A stretch of 64,000 nt of DNA from Paraburkholderia sp. (lineage in GTDB: Bacteria; Pseudomonadota; Gammaproteobacteria; Burkholderiales; Burkholderiaceae). The stretch spans positions 1 through 64,000 of the forward strand of contig NZ_SCRP01000033.1 in NCBI RefSeq assembly GCF_004298475.1. Reading direction: 5' to 3'. The notes under the pieces were generated by a model. The model was not told the DNA's origin. It did no database searches and saw only the letters and a program-made list of their open reading frames with translations. Positions 1 through 8,271 of the stretch are shown here, one piece after another; positions within the stretch are counted from its first letter, which is position 1; every line of letters starts with the position of its first letter. A program made the position numbers and the translations under genes.

Positions 1-117
1 ACTACTACAACCACGAGCGCATCAAGCTCAAACTAAAAGGCCTGAGCCCCGTGCAGTACAGGACTCAGGCCTTGCCCACCTAGCTATTTAACCGTCCAAC
101 TTCGTGGGGTCAGTTCA
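1..117 (+). mobile_element. 3' end of an IS3-family insertion sequence (partial)
   Basis: Bases 3-83 encode the last 26 residues of an IS3-family OrfB (DDE) transposase, with the typical C-terminal pattern YYNHERIKLKLKGLSPVQYR. Downstream, bases 104-117 (GTGGGGTCAGTTCA) look like a right terminal inverted repeat, because many IS3-family ends read TGAACTGACCCC on the opposite strand. The rest of the element lies outside the window. The element boundary at 117 is inferred; no direct repeat can be checked without the left end. Confidence 0.8.
3..83 (+). CDS. IS3-family transposase OrfB, C-terminal fragment
   Basis: Only the C-terminal tail of the integrase-type transposase is inside the window, and the stop is TAG at 81-83. 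The motif NHERIKLKLKGLSPVQYRTQ matches the conserved end of IS3/IS150-type OrfB proteins. The catalytic DDE residues would lie upstream of the window, so intactness cannot be judged. Confidence 0.8.
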   Translation, partial: YYNHERIKLKLKGLSPVQYRTQALPT

Positions 118-282
118 GAACAGGGCCTGTTTTAAGGGACTTTTAAGTCACCCGCCCTACGCTCGATTCGTCCGGCCCGCCTCGCCCGAACACGGCGGCG
201 GCAGGGGCCGCTCGTGCCCGGCGGCACCTGTCACGCCTCTTTCGCTCGCCGGGATTCGACGGACCAGTCAATGGAGGTAAAT

Positions 283-759
283 ATGAAAGCACGCTCGACT
301 CCGTGGATCGGCGCGGCGCTCGCGCTCGCTGCCGTGGTCGGAATGCCTGCGGCCTGGGCCGCGAACAGCGGCGCTGCACCCACCGCACCGGCAACGGATG
401 CAGCCTCGGTGCTCCCGCCCGTGCAGCACGCGGGCGATATCGCGTATCTGTCCGGCGGCGTCGGCAGCGACCAGTCGGCGGCGTTCAAGGACGCCATGCC
501 GCGCTACCCGCTCTCACTCGAATTCGCGCGCCACACCGCTTCGAACGGCAACGAATACCTCGCCAACGTACCCGTGACGATCGCCGACGCACACGGCAAT
601 GCGCTCGTGACCACGACGACGCACGGCCCGTTCATGCTCGTCTCGATCCCGCATGGCCGCTATGTCGTGACCGCCAGCCACGACGGCAAGACGGAACGGC
701 GCACCGTCGAGATCGGTGCGGCGGCGCACATCCACGAAGCATTCATCTGGTCGATGTAA
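283..759 (+). CDS. Secreted protein with carboxypeptidase-regulatory-like fold
   Basis: A 158-residue protein. The start at 283 is chosen because GGAGG lies at 273-277 and the product then begins with a clean Sec signal peptide (MKARST, hydrophobic core, cleavage near AWA-AN about residue 27). The mature part has a beta-sandwich flavour (VPVTIADAHGNALVTTTTHGPFMLVSIPHGRYVVTASHDGK), like CarboxypepD_reg / DUF2271-type domains that hold a 'G.y.v.a...G....r.v.v' strand pattern. It is probably periplasmic. Function is unknown. It stands alone between the IS end and the toxin-antitoxin pair. Confidence 0.8.
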   Translation: MKARSTPWIGAALALAAVVGMPAAWAANSGAAPTAPATDAASVLPPVQHAGDIAYLSGGVGSDQSAAFKDAMPRYPLSLEFARHTASNGNEYLANVPVTIADAHGNALVTTTTHGPFMLVSIPHGRYVVTASHDGKTERRTVEIGAAAHIHEAFIWSM

Positions 760-773
760 GGCCTTTGGCATCC

Positions 774-795
774 TCCCCCGCCTGCAGGCGGGGGA
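774..795. terminator. Perfect 22-bp GC hairpin after the secreted-protein gene
   Basis: A self-complementary run made of CCCCCG (775-780), CCTGCAGG (781-788) and CGGGGG (789-794), with T/A at the ends. It lies 15 bases after the stop at 759 and is followed by ACTTTC, so it can act as a transcription stop in either direction. Similar GC hairpins also occur at ends of IS200/IS605-type elements; no such gene is present here. Confidence 0.5.
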
Positions 796-880
796 CTTTC
801 ACCGCACAGACAGCAGAGGCTTCTCGCGAACCGGGTCGATCCGCAACATCTGCACGGCGCATTTCCCGCTGTGCTGGCCG

Positions 881-1147
881 TCAGTAGTGGTAGCGGCACG
901 AAACGATATTGATCTGTGTGTTCGCAACTTCATAGACCAGGCGATTCGTTTCATCAATGCGACGCGACCAGAAACCAGTCAGGTTTTCCTTCAGCGGCTC
1001 GGGCTTGCCGACACCCTCGAACGGCGAGCGCTGCACGTCCTTGATGAGTTGATTGATGCGCCTCAACATCCTTTTGTCCTGCCCCTGCCAGTAGACGTAA
1101 TCGTCCCAGGCCTCGGCAGTCCACACGATGTTCAACGCGCCGCTCAT
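881..1147 (-). CDS. yoeB: YoeB-family mRNA interferase toxin
   Basis: An 88-residue toxin of the RelE/YoeB superfamily that cleaves mRNA at the ribosomal A site. The whole YoeB core is visible: W9-W20 helix region, KPEPLK (E50), GFWSRRI, the NRLVYEV strand (R69) and the hallmark CRYHY C-terminus (H87, Y88). These residues correspond to the catalytic Glu46, Arg65, His83 and Tyr84 of E. coli YoeB, so the toxin looks active. The start overlaps the yefM stop by 4 bases (ATGA), giving translational coupling in a two-gene operon. Confidence 0.95.
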   Translation of the reverse strand: MSGALNIVWTAEAWDDYVYWQGQDKRMLRRINQLIKDVQRSPFEGVGKPEPLKENLTGFWSRRIDETNRLVYEVANTQINIVSCRYHY

Positions 1148-1404
1148 TCGGCGTCGTCAACCAGCTTGCGGGGCTTGACCTTGCCGGCGCGCGCCTGCGC
1201 GATGGAGCGTTCCAGATGCGCGACGTTTGCCGGGGAGCGCAGAAGATGGACCGTTTCCATCAAGCTATCGTAGTGCTCCTGAGACATGACAACCGCATTG
1301 GGCGCGTCGCGGCGGGTAATGAGCGTGACGTCCCTATCGTCGACGACCTGGTCGATAACGCGCTTCAGATTGGCGCGAGCGTCGGTGAATGCGATGGTGC
1401 GCAT
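1144..1404 (-). CDS. yefM: YefM-family antitoxin
   Basis: An 86-residue Phd/YefM antitoxin that neutralises YoeB and represses its own operon. The N-terminal DNA-binding part is typical (MRTIAFTDARANLKRVIDQVVDD...VTLITRRDAPNAVVMSQEHYDSLMET). The acidic/basic C-terminal tail would wrap the toxin. The start at 1404 is supported by GGAGGA on the minus strand (1408-1413), and longer upstream readings have no such site. First gene of the pair; regulated from the palindromes at 1424-1479. Confidence 0.95.
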   Translation of the reverse strand: MRTIAFTDARANLKRVIDQVVDDRDVTLITRRDAPNAVVMSQEHYDSLMETVHLLRSPANVAHLERSIAQARAGKVKPRKLVDDAE

Positions 1405-1423
1405 ATGTCCTCCTTCATGGCTT

Positions 1424-1444
1424 ACCTGTACCGAAACAGGTACA
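1424..1444. promoter_or_regulatory. Putative YefM operator, short repeat
   Basis: Inverted repeats ACCTGT (1424-1429) / ACAGGT (1436-1441) interlock with TGTACC (1427-1432) / GGTACA (1439-1444). They lie 20 bases upstream of the yefM start. In E. coli YefM binds a long and a short palindrome with TGTACA-like cores; this would be the short, promoter-proximal one. Confidence 0.6.
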
Positions 1445-1461
1445 ACTTTAGCGCGCTCGGC

Positions 1462-1479
1462 GTGACGTGTACATGTCAC
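1462..1479. promoter_or_regulatory. Putative YefM operator, long repeat with TGTACA core
   Basis: Reads GTGACGTGTACATGTCAC: arms GTGAC (1462-1466) and GTCAC (1475-1479) exactly centred on TGTACA (1468-1473). TGTACA is the core hexamer described for YefM-YoeB operators. It lies about 58 bases before the antitoxin start, paired with the shorter repeat at 1424-1444. Confidence 0.65.
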
Positions 1480-1923
1480 TCTGCGGCTGCTTATGGCTGC
1501 GCGATCCCAAACCTGATTGTCTTAAAGACCGGCGGAACCTCCGCAGCCAGTCTCGTTGCTCCCCGGAATCGACAGCGTCACACGCCGCCGATCGCGCGCC
1601 AGGCCGTCGTGCTCGGCGCGCAGCTTCCGCAAGAACGCGCTGCAACTGCCGGTCGGCAAGCCGGTCGATCTGCCCCACAAGAACGTCGCGGTCATCGGCA
1701 GCGCGCTGTTCGCGTTTTCGCTCATGCGCTTTCGCAAGACGCTCAGCCAGATGGCCTGATCCCGCTTTCCGCGACGGCCCGCGATGGCTGCGACGACCTG
1801 TTTCGTGGCGCGCGCGCTCATCCTGGCGAGCTACGGCCCCATTTGCGGCTATGATCGTGTTCTGCGACGCATGGCATGCCCGGCGTCCCGTTCATCGTGC
1901 AGGAGATTTCCGGAGACGTCTGA
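1480..1923. other. Gap without a convincing gene
   Basis: About 440 bases between the toxin-antitoxin promoter and the Mrp operon. Short open frames exist on both strands (for example plus-strand codons ending at 1759 with NVAVIGSALFAFSLMRFRK), but none has a ribosome binding site plus a recognisable family. The last 25 bases carry the ribosome binding site (AGGAG about 1900) for mrpA. Confidence 0.5.
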
Positions 1924-4725
1924 ATGGCTTTAGGGTGGTTAGTTGTCTTACCGTTTCTTGCCGCGGCGCTCGTCGCGCTGGCTGCACGGTTCGTGCGGCC
2001 GCTCGCGACGTGGATCGCCTTCGCGGCGGCGCTCTTCGGCCTTGGCCTGCTCGCGAGCGAACGCGTCGGCATGGCCACCCACGGCGTGCTGCTGTGGCGC
2101 CGCGAGTGGCTGCCCGAACTGGGCCTCGCGTTCGCGCTGCGGCTCGACGGGCTCTCGTTCATGTTCGCGCTGCTCGTGCTGGCGATCGGTCTCCTGATCT
2201 TCGTCTACGCGAACTATTACCTTGCCGGCAGCGAGTCGCTGCCGCGCCTCTATCTGCTCCTCTTGCTGTTCATGGGCGCGATGCTCGGCCTCGTGCTTTC
2301 GGACAACTTGCTATTGCTCGTGATCTTCTGGGAGCTGACGAGCCTCGTCTCATTCCTGCTGATCGGCTTCTGGCCGTCGCGCCCCGACGCGCGGCGCGGC
2401 GCGCGCATGGCGCTCACGATCACCGCTGCGGGCGGCCTCGGGCTGCTGGGCGCCGTGCTGCTGCTCGGGCATGTCTGCGGCAGCTACGACCTCGCGCAGA
2501 TCCTCGCGCAAAGCGGCAAGGTCCAGCGCGATCCGCTGTATCCGGCGATCCTGCTGCTGTTCCTGTTCGCCGCGTTCACCAAATCCGCACAGTTCCCGTT
2601 CCACTTCTGGCTGCCGCACGCGATGTCCGCGCCCACGCCCGTCTCCGCCTATCTGCACTCGGCAACGATGGTGAAGGCCGGGGTGTTTCTGCTCGCGCGG
2701 CTCTATCCGGTGCTGGAGGGCACGGACTGGTGGGTCTACACGGTGAGCATCGCGGGCCTCGTGACGCTGACCGGCGGCGCGGCCATGGCGCTCGTGCAAC
2801 GCGATCTGAAGGGCCTGCTCGCCTATTCGACGATCAGCCATCTCGGCCTCATCGTGCTGCTGTTCGGTCTCGACACGGATCTTTCCACCGTCGCCGCGCT
2901 GTTCCATACCTTCAACCACGCGGTGTTCAAGGCGTCGCTGTTCATGGCGGCCGGCATCATCGACCACGAGACCGGCACGCGCGACCTCGGGACGCTGCGC
3001 GGGCTGCGCCGCTACATGCCCTACACGGCCGCGCTCGCGGGCGTCGCCTCGCTCGCCATGGCGGGCGTGCCGCTGCTCAACGGCTTTCTTTCGAAGGAGA
3101 TGTTCTTCGGCGAAACGCTCGCGCAAGGCCTGCTCGGCGACTTCAACTGGGTGATTCCGGCGCTCGCCGTCGTGGCGGCCGGGTTGTCCGTCGCGTACTC
3201 GCTGCGCTTCGTCTACGGCGTGTTCTGGGACGGCGCGACGCCGCGCAATCTGCCGCACTTCCCGCCTCACGAGCCGCCGCGCTTCATGCGGCTGCCGGTC
3301 GAAATCCTCGTGGTGCTGTGCCTGCTCGTCGGCCTCGTTCCGCAGCAGACCATCGGACGCATGCTCGAATCGGCGGCGTGGATCACCCTGAACGGCAGCG
3401 TGCCCGTCTATAGCCTGAGCATCTGGCATGGTCTGAATCTGCCGCTCGCGATGAGCGCCATGTCGTTCGCGGCGGGCGCGATGCTGTTCTTCTTCCGTCG
3501 CGACGCATTCCGCCACCATCGCTCGCTGCTCTCCGAAATGAACGCGAGCGAGGGCTTCGACCGCTTCGTGCAGCGCCTCGAACAGGTCGCCGCGCGCATC
3601 GTGCGCGTGTTCGAGAACGGCTCGCTCCCGTCCTATCTCGCGTGGATGGTGGGCGCGATGATCGTCGTGCCCGGTTCGGCGCTCCTCGCCCTCACGCACA
3701 TCACCGGCCCGCGCGCCGGCCTGCCCGTCGATCCGGTCACGCTGACCGGCCTCGCACTCGCGGCGCTGCTCGCCGTGGCCGTGGTCCGGGTGCGCGCGAA
3801 CACACTTTACGCACTGATCCTGCTCGGCACCTGCGGCCTGCTCGTGACGCTCGCCTTCGCGCGTTTTTCCGCGCCCGATCTCGCGCTCACGCAAATGTCC
3901 GTCGAAATCGTGACGGTCATGCTGCTCGTGCTCGCCATCTACTTCCTGCCCGTGAAGCAGCGCGCCATCGAATCCGTGAGCGCGCGCGTGCGCAACGGCG
4001 TGCTGGCGATTGCGGGCGGGACGATGATCGGCGGCGTCGCCTACGCGGTGATGACCCGCACGCCGGGCGAAGGCATCGCACCGTTCTTTCTCGCGAACGC
4101 CCTGCCCGCCGGCGGCGGTCACAACGTCGTGAACGTGATTCTGGTGGATTTCCGCGGCTTCGACACGATGGTCGAAATCAGCGTGCTCGTGGTCGCCGGG
4201 CTCGCCGTGAAGGCGCTGCTGCGCGGCCTGCGGCTCGCCGCGCCCGCCACGGGGCCGGGCGGCCTGCCGTGGTCGTCGCAGTCGCACCCGCTGCTGCTGG
4301 CCATCCTCGCGCGGCTCATGCTGCCGCTCACGACGCTCGTCGCGATCTTCATCTTCCTGCGCGGCCACAACCTGCCGGGCGGCGGCTTCATCGCATCGAT
4401 CATCGCTTCCGTCGCGCTGCTCTTGCAGTACATGGCGAGCGGCGTGCTGTGGGCCGAGTCGCGCATGCGCATCAACTACCGCGCGCTGGCCGGGCTCGGC
4501 ATTCTCGTGGCTGCGGGCACCGGCCTCGGCAGCATCGCGTTCGGACGGCCGTTCCTCACGAGCGCCTTCGGGCATTTTCATCTGCCGCTCGTGGGCGAAA
4601 TCGAATTGAGCACGGCGATGCTGTTCGACCTCGGCGTGTTTTGCGCGGTGATCGGCACGACGCTCACGATCGTCTCGCACCTCGGCGTGCGCGACAAAGA
4701 TCTGCAATCCGTGGAGAAAAGCTGA
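1924..4725 (+). CDS. mrpA: Mrp-type Na+/H+ (K+/H+) antiporter subunit A, fused A/B form
   Basis: A 933-residue inner-membrane protein, largest subunit of the multi-subunit monovalent cation/proton antiporter (Mrp, also Mnh/Sha/Pha). The first ~500 residues are the complex-I NuoL-like proton channel: Glu137 in VIFWELTS and Lys220 in FTKSAQFPFHFWLPHAM match the essential Glu and Lys of MrpA. Residues ~630-690 form the MrpA C-terminal (DUF4040-like) part. Residues ~790-925 (LARLMLPLTTLVAIFIFLRG, PGGGFIASI) are an MrpB domain, so A and B are one protein, as in rhizobial PhaAB. Its stop overlaps the subunit C start (TGATG). First gene of the six-gene operon. Confidence 0.95.
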   Translation: MALGWLVVLPFLAAALVALAARFVRPLATWIAFAAALFGLGLLASERVGMATHGVLLWRREWLPELGLAFALRLDGLSFMFALLVLAIGLLIFVYANYYLAGSESLPRLYLLLLLFMGAMLGLVLSDNLLLLVIFWELTSLVSFLLIGFWPSRPDARRGARMALTITAAGGLGLLGAVLLLGHVCGSYDLAQILAQSGKVQRDPLYPAILLLFLFAAFTKSAQFPFHFWLPHAMSAPTPVSAYLHSATMVKAGVFLLARLYPVLEGTDWWVYTVSIAGLVTLTGGAAMALVQRDLKGLLAYSTISHLGLIVLLFGLDTDLSTVAALFHTFNHAVFKASLFMAAGIIDHETGTRDLGTLRGLRRYMPYTAALAGVASLAMAGVPLLNGFLSKEMFFGETLAQGLLGDFNWVIPALAVVAAGLSVAYSLRFVYGVFWDGATPRNLPHFPPHEPPRFMRLPVEILVVLCLLVGLVPQQTIGRMLESAAWITLNGSVPVYSLSIWHGLNLPLAMSAMSFAAGAMLFFFRRDAFRHHRSLLSEMNASEGFDRFVQRLEQVAARIVRVFENGSLPSYLAWMVGAMIVVPGSALLALTHITGPRAGLPVDPVTLTGLALAALLAVAVVRVRANTLYALILLGTCGLLVTLAFARFSAPDLALTQMSVEIVTVMLLVLAIYFLPVKQRAIESVSARVRNGVLAIAGGTMIGGVAYAVMTRTPGEGIAPFFLANALPAGGGHNVVNVILVDFRGFDTMVEISVLVVAGLAVKALLRGLRLAAPATGPGGLPWSSQSHPLLLAILARLMLPLTTLVAIFIFLRGHNLPGGGFIASIIASVALLLQYMASGVLWAESRMRINYRALAGLGILVAAGTGLGSIAFGRPFLTSAFGHFHLPLVGEIELSTAMLFDLGVFCAVIGTTLTIVSHLGVRDKDLQSVEKS

Positions 4726-5066
4726 TGGAAGCCGCTTATGCCGTGACACTCGGCGTCCTTTGCACCTGTGGTCTGTATCTGTTGATGTGCGCACGCGTGC
4801 TGCCCGTGATCCTCGGCATCACGCTGTTCTCGTATGCCATCAACCTGTTCCTGCTCGGCATGGGCAGGCTTTCGACGGGCCAGCCGCCCGTGATTTCCAC
4901 GCTCGGGCACCTCGGGCACTATGCCGACCCCGTGCCGCAGGCGCTCGTGCTGACCGCCATCGTGATCGGCTTCGCCATGACCGCCTTCACCGTCGTGCTC
5001 GCGCTGCGCTCGCTCGCGCTCAACGGCAGCGATCACGTCGACGGCAAGGAGACGCGCGGCGAATGA
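4725..5066 (+). CDS. mrpC: Mrp antiporter subunit C
   Basis: A 113-residue NuoK-like subunit with three membrane helices (residues ~5-22, 28-48, 72-97). The motif GLYLLMCARVLPVILGITLFSYAINL followed by PVPQALVLTAIVIGFAMTAF is diagnostic of MrpC/MnhC. Start ATG overlaps the subunit A stop, and the stop overlaps the subunit D start (ATGA). Coupled translation is therefore expected. Confidence 0.93.
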   Translation: MEAAYAVTLGVLCTCGLYLLMCARVLPVILGITLFSYAINLFLLGMGRLSTGQPPVISTLGHLGHYADPVPQALVLTAIVIGFAMTAFTVVLALRSLALNGSDHVDGKETRGE

Positions 5067-6826
5067 ACCACGGTCTGCTCCTTCCCATCGCGATTCCGCT
5101 CGTCGCAGCGGGCGCCATCGTCGCGCTGCCGCTGCGCGCGCGGCGCGTGCAGCGCATGATCAACGTCGTCGCGACGCTCGCCCTGCTGCCCGTGGCCGTG
5201 TGGCTGGCCGTGCGCGCGTCGTCGGGTGAAATCGTCACCTATGCGCTCGGCGCGTGGCCCGCGCCAGTCGGCATCGTGCTGCAGCTCGACCGCCTCAGCG
5301 CGCTCATGCTGCTGCTCCTCGCCGTGCTCGCCTGCTGCTGCCTGCTCGGCACCTCGAGCGCCGACGCGCGGCGCGGCCGTTACTTCCGCGCACTGTTCCA
5401 GTTCGAACTGATGGGCGTGAACGGCGCGTTTCTCGCAGGCGACCTCTTCAATCTGTTCGTATACTTCGAACTCCTGCTGATCGCCTCGTATGCGCTGCTC
5501 CTGCATGGCGGCGGACGCGACCGGGTGCGCAGCGGCCTGCATTACCTGCTGCTCAACCTGGTGGGCTCGTCGTTCTTCCTGATCGCCGTGGGCGTGCTGT
5601 ACGGACTGACCGGCACGCTGAACATGGCCGACATGGGCGAGCGTCTCGCGCATCTCGATCCCGCCTCGCTGCCGATCGCGCAATTCGCGGGCGCGATGCT
5701 GATGCTCGTGTTCGGGCTGAAGGCCGCGGTCTTTCCGCTCTCGTTCTGGCTGCCGCAGGCGTACCGCAGCGCGATCGGTCCGGTCGCCGCGCTCTTCGCG
5801 ATCATGACGAAGGTGGGCGTCTACGCGATGCTGCGTTGCGATGCGCTCGTGTTCGGCGCGGCGGGCGGCCTGCTCGAAGGTTTCATGCACGACTGGGCGT
5901 GGTGGCTCGCCATCGCGACCCTCGTTTTCGGCGCGCTCGGCGCACTCGCGGTGTCGAGTCTGAAGACGACGACGGGCTATCTCGTGCTGACCTCCGTGGG
6001 CCTGCTGATCGCGACGGCCACGCTACAAAGCGCGGCTGCGTGGGCCGCGCTGCTCTACTACCTGATCAGTACGACGCTGTGTTCGGCGGCGCTGTTCCTG
6101 CTCGCCGACACGCTCGAACCGGAAGCGCCCGAGCGCACCGCCGACCTCGAACCGGCCTCTCACGCTGCGCTCGACGACACCACCGCCCCGGCCATCTCGC
6201 CCGATGCGGACGGCGAGCCAGCGGTGGGCGTGGCCGAGGCCGTAGCCGAGCGCACCGTCATTGAAGTCATTCGCCCTGTCGTGAAACCTGTCGTGCGACC
6301 TGTCGTGAAACCTGTGATACGCCCGAAGCGCGCCACCGCGCCGTGGCCGTGGAAAAGTGCGGCGCTGCTCTATCTCGCGGGCGCGGTGGGCGCGGCGGGC
6401 CTGCCGCCGCTCTCGGGCTTCCTCGGCAAGGCCATGGTGCTCGCGGCCACGCCCATCGCACAGGCCGTCGTGCTGTGGCCCGCCGTGCTACTGTCGAGCC
6501 TCTTGCTGATCGTCGCGCTAAGCCGCACCGGCACGCGCCTGCTCTGGGCGATCCCGGCTTCACAGGCCGCTTCACAGGCCGCTTCACAGGCCGCTTCGCA
6601 GACCGCTTCACAGCCCGCCTCGCAGACCGCTATTGCCGCGCCACCCGCCGCCCCGCACGGCGCTCGCGCGAAGCTCGCCGCGTGTGCGTTGCTGCTCGCC
6701 TGCGCGGTAGCCGCGACGCTCGGCGCGGGGCCGCTCAAGCGCTATCTCGACGCGACCGCCGTGCAACTGCTCGACCGCGACGCCTACGTCCGCGCGATCC
6801 TGCCCGCGCCTGGCAACGGGAGCTGA
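5063..6826 (+). CDS. mrpD: Mrp antiporter subunit D, with two repeat-rich insertions
   Basis: A 587-residue NuoM/N-like proton-channel subunit, about 80 residues longer than most MrpD. Family motifs are present (NLFVYFELLLIASYALL with the conserved Glu, LKAAVFPLSFWLPQAY, TKVGVYAMLR). Two insertions explain the extra length. Residues ~347-430 are an acidic/proline stretch ending in a VVKPVVRP repeat, and residues ~497-533 are an ASQAASQ repeat. Both fall in loops between predicted membrane helices, and the flanking helices (SAALLYLAGAVGAAGLPPLSGFLGK) are intact. It probably still functions. Confidence 0.92.
   Translation: MNHGLLLPIAIPLVAAGAIVALPLRARRVQRMINVVATLALLPVAVWLAVRASSGEIVTYALGAWPAPVGIVLQLDRLSALMLLLLAVLACCCLLGTSSADARRGRYFRALFQFELMGVNGAFLAGDLFNLFVYFELLLIASYALLLHGGGRDRVRSGLHYLLLNLVGSSFFLIAVGVLYGLTGTLNMADMGERLAHLDPASLPIAQFAGAMLMLVFGLKAAVFPLSFWLPQAYRSAIGPVAALFAIMTKVGVYAMLRCDALVFGAAGGLLEGFMHDWAWWLAIATLVFGALGALAVSSLKTTTGYLVLTSVGLLIATATLQSAAAWAALLYYLISTTLCSAALFLLADTLEPEAPERTADLEPASHAALDDTTAPAISPDADGEPAVGVAEAVAERTVIEVIRPVVKPVVRPVVKPVIRPKRATAPWPWKSAALLYLAGAVGAAGLPPLSGFLGKAMVLAATPIAQAVVLWPAVLLSSLLLIVALSRTGTRLLWAIPASQAASQAASQAASQTASQPASQTAIAAPPAAPHGARAKLAACALLLACAVAATLGAGPLKRYLDATAVQLLDRDAYVRAILPAPGNGS
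6281..6322 (+). repeat. In-frame tandem repeat in mrpD (VVKPVVRP)
   Basis: About 12-base units of the form CCTGTCGTGAAA / CCTGTCGTGCGA alternate and encode VVKPVVRPVVKPVIRPK. The units keep the reading frame. They sit in the loop insertion of MrpD and look like recent slippage expansion. Confidence 0.8.
6557..6634 (+). repeat. In-frame 12-base tandem repeat in mrpD (ASQ)
   Basis: Repeats of GCTTCACAGGCC and close variants (GCTTCGCAGACC, GCCTCGCAGACC), about six copies, encode a run of A-S-Q-A/T/P. The first three copies are identical, which suggests recent expansion. The frame is maintained. Confidence 0.85.
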
Positions 6827-6828
6827 CC

Positions 6829-7323
6829 ATGCTGAAACGGCTCTTTCCTCATCCCTGGCTCGCCACGCTGTTGCTGCTGTGCTGGCTGCTGCTGATGAAC
6901 GACATGTCGCCCGGCAACCTGCTGCTCGGCACCGTGCTCGGCTGCGTGATTTCATTCGTGATCGGCGAAGGCCTGTGGCTGCAGCCGGTTTACTTCGGCC
7001 GCCCGTGGCTCCTCGTGCGGCTCTGGCTGCACGTGCTCATCGACATCGTCGTCGCGAACGTCGAAGTCGCGCTGCTCGTGCTCGGGCCGACGCGGCGCAT
7101 GCGGCCCGCGTTCATCGAAGTGCCGCTCGACAGCACGCACGAAATCGCGCTCACGTCGCTCATCGCCATTGTTTCGCTGAGCCCCGGCACGCTGTGCGCG
7201 GAACTCTCAGACGACCGCACGTGCCTCATCGTGCACGTGCTCGACCTCGACGACGAAGCCGCGCTCATCGCCCAGATCAAGTCCCGCTACGAAGCCCCGC
7301 TGCTGGAGATTTTCAAATGTTAG
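6829..7323 (+). CDS. mrpE: Mrp antiporter subunit E
   Basis: A 164-residue membrane subunit. It has the MrpE/MnhE layout: two N-terminal helices (residues ~10-28 and 30-48), a third at ~62-82 (LHVLIDIVVANVEVALLVLG), then a cytoplasmic alpha/beta part with LTSLIAIVSLSPGTLCAELSDD and a VHVLDLDDE strand. Starts 2 bases after mrpD. Its last codons overlap the start of mrpF (ATG at 7317). Confidence 0.92.
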   Translation: MLKRLFPHPWLATLLLLCWLLLMNDMSPGNLLLGTVLGCVISFVIGEGLWLQPVYFGRPWLLVRLWLHVLIDIVVANVEVALLVLGPTRRMRPAFIEVPLDSTHEIALTSLIAIVSLSPGTLCAELSDDRTCLIVHVLDLDDEAALIAQIKSRYEAPLLEIFKC

Positions 7324-7592
7324 CCATCGCCATTCCCGTGTCGCTCGCGATCCTCGGCGTCGCGTTCCTGCTCACGCTCGTGCGCCTCGTGCGCGGCCCT
7401 TCGCTGCCCGACCGCATCGTTGCGCTCGACACGCTCAACGTCAACGCGATTGCGCTGATTGTCGTGTACGGCATCAGCCTGCGCTCGACGATCTTCTTCG
7501 AAGTCGCGCTGCTGATCGCGGTCATGGGTTTCATCGGCACGGTCGCGCTCACGAAGTACCTGCAGCGCGGCGACATCATCGAACTGAATTGA
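7317..7592 (+). CDS. mrpF: Mrp antiporter subunit F
   Basis: A 91-residue, three-helix subunit. RLVRGPSLPDRIVALDTLNVNAIALIVVYGI is the diagnostic MrpF/PhaF motif, with the conserved Asp in PDRIVALD. It overlaps mrpE by 7 bases. Confidence 0.92.
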   Translation: MLAIAIPVSLAILGVAFLLTLVRLVRGPSLPDRIVALDTLNVNAIALIVVYGISLRSTIFFEVALLIAVMGFIGTVALTKYLQRGDIIELN

Positions 7593-7620
7593 ACTGATAA
7601 CGCCCACGCGAGGCCGCCGG

Positions 7621-8013
7621 ATGCAAACCGTCATCGAAGCACTTGTCTGTGCGCTGCTGCTGCTCGGCAGCCTGTTTACGCTGGTCGGCGCGATCGGGCT
7701 CGTGCGCCTGCCGGATTTCTTCATGCGCCTGCACGGCCCGACCAAATCGACGACGCTCGGCGTGGGCGGCATCGTGTTCGCTTCGGTGCTCTACTTCAGC
7801 ACGCACAACGATTTTGCTAGCCTGCATGAGCTGCTGATTCCGGCCTTTCTCTTTCTCACTGCGCCTATTAGCGCGCACATGCTCGCGAAGGCGGGCATCC
7901 AGCAACGCGTGCCGCTTTCGCCCGCCACGCGCGGGCGGCTGCCGGAAACGGGGGGCTCCGCAACGGGAAATGCATCGGCGCAATCACCCGACGACAAAAG
8001 CGGCAAACGCTAG
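7621..8013 (+). CDS. mrpG: Mrp antiporter subunit G
   Basis: A 130-residue protein with three membrane helices. The family signature is GLVRLPDFFMRLHGPTKSTTLGV followed by LLIPAFLFLTAPISAHMLAKA. The C-terminal ~35 residues are polar and variable. Last gene of the antiporter operon, 28 bases after mrpF. The whole antiporter exports Na+ (or K+) in exchange for protons and supports pH and salt tolerance. Confidence 0.92.
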   Translation: MQTVIEALVCALLLLGSLFTLVGAIGLVRLPDFFMRLHGPTKSTTLGVGGIVFASVLYFSTHNDFASLHELLIPAFLFLTAPISAHMLAKAGIQQRVPLSPATRGRLPETGGSATGNASAQSPDDKSGKR

Positions 8014-8271
8014 CCTTTAGCGCGTGCCGACAGGGGCGGCTAGCCGCGAAGCCGCCGCGTTTTCCGGCGTATTAGGATTCGGCGGTTGATGTTCGCCTTG
8101 TATGCGGCAGTGCGAAAAGCGAGCGCCTTGGGTAGACATAGAACATTTGGCACATTCCGCCCCGAAGCGGAAGTAGCGGCTACTGGAATGCGAAAGTTGA
8201 AAAGCATAGAAGTGCGCGGCGCCGTGCGGTTCCACCGCGCAGCGCAATCGCTTAATTCTGGATCACTGCTG

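Noticed and set aside
1556-1759. Plus-strand frame ending in NVAVIGSALFAFSLMRFRKTLSQMA, suggestive of a membrane-protein tail
   Set aside because: No ribosome binding site, Arg-rich N-terminal half, and opposing frames of equal quality; not enough to call a gene.
2350-4794. 814-codon open frame antisense to mrpA
   Set aside because: Very His/Arg/Glu-rich, typical of antisense frames in high-GC genes; the plus strand is clearly mrpA.
8014-8271. Attachment site or integrase relic flanking the AT-rich ATPase gene
   Set aside because: No direct repeats or integrase fragments could be matched on the two sides of the gene by eye.
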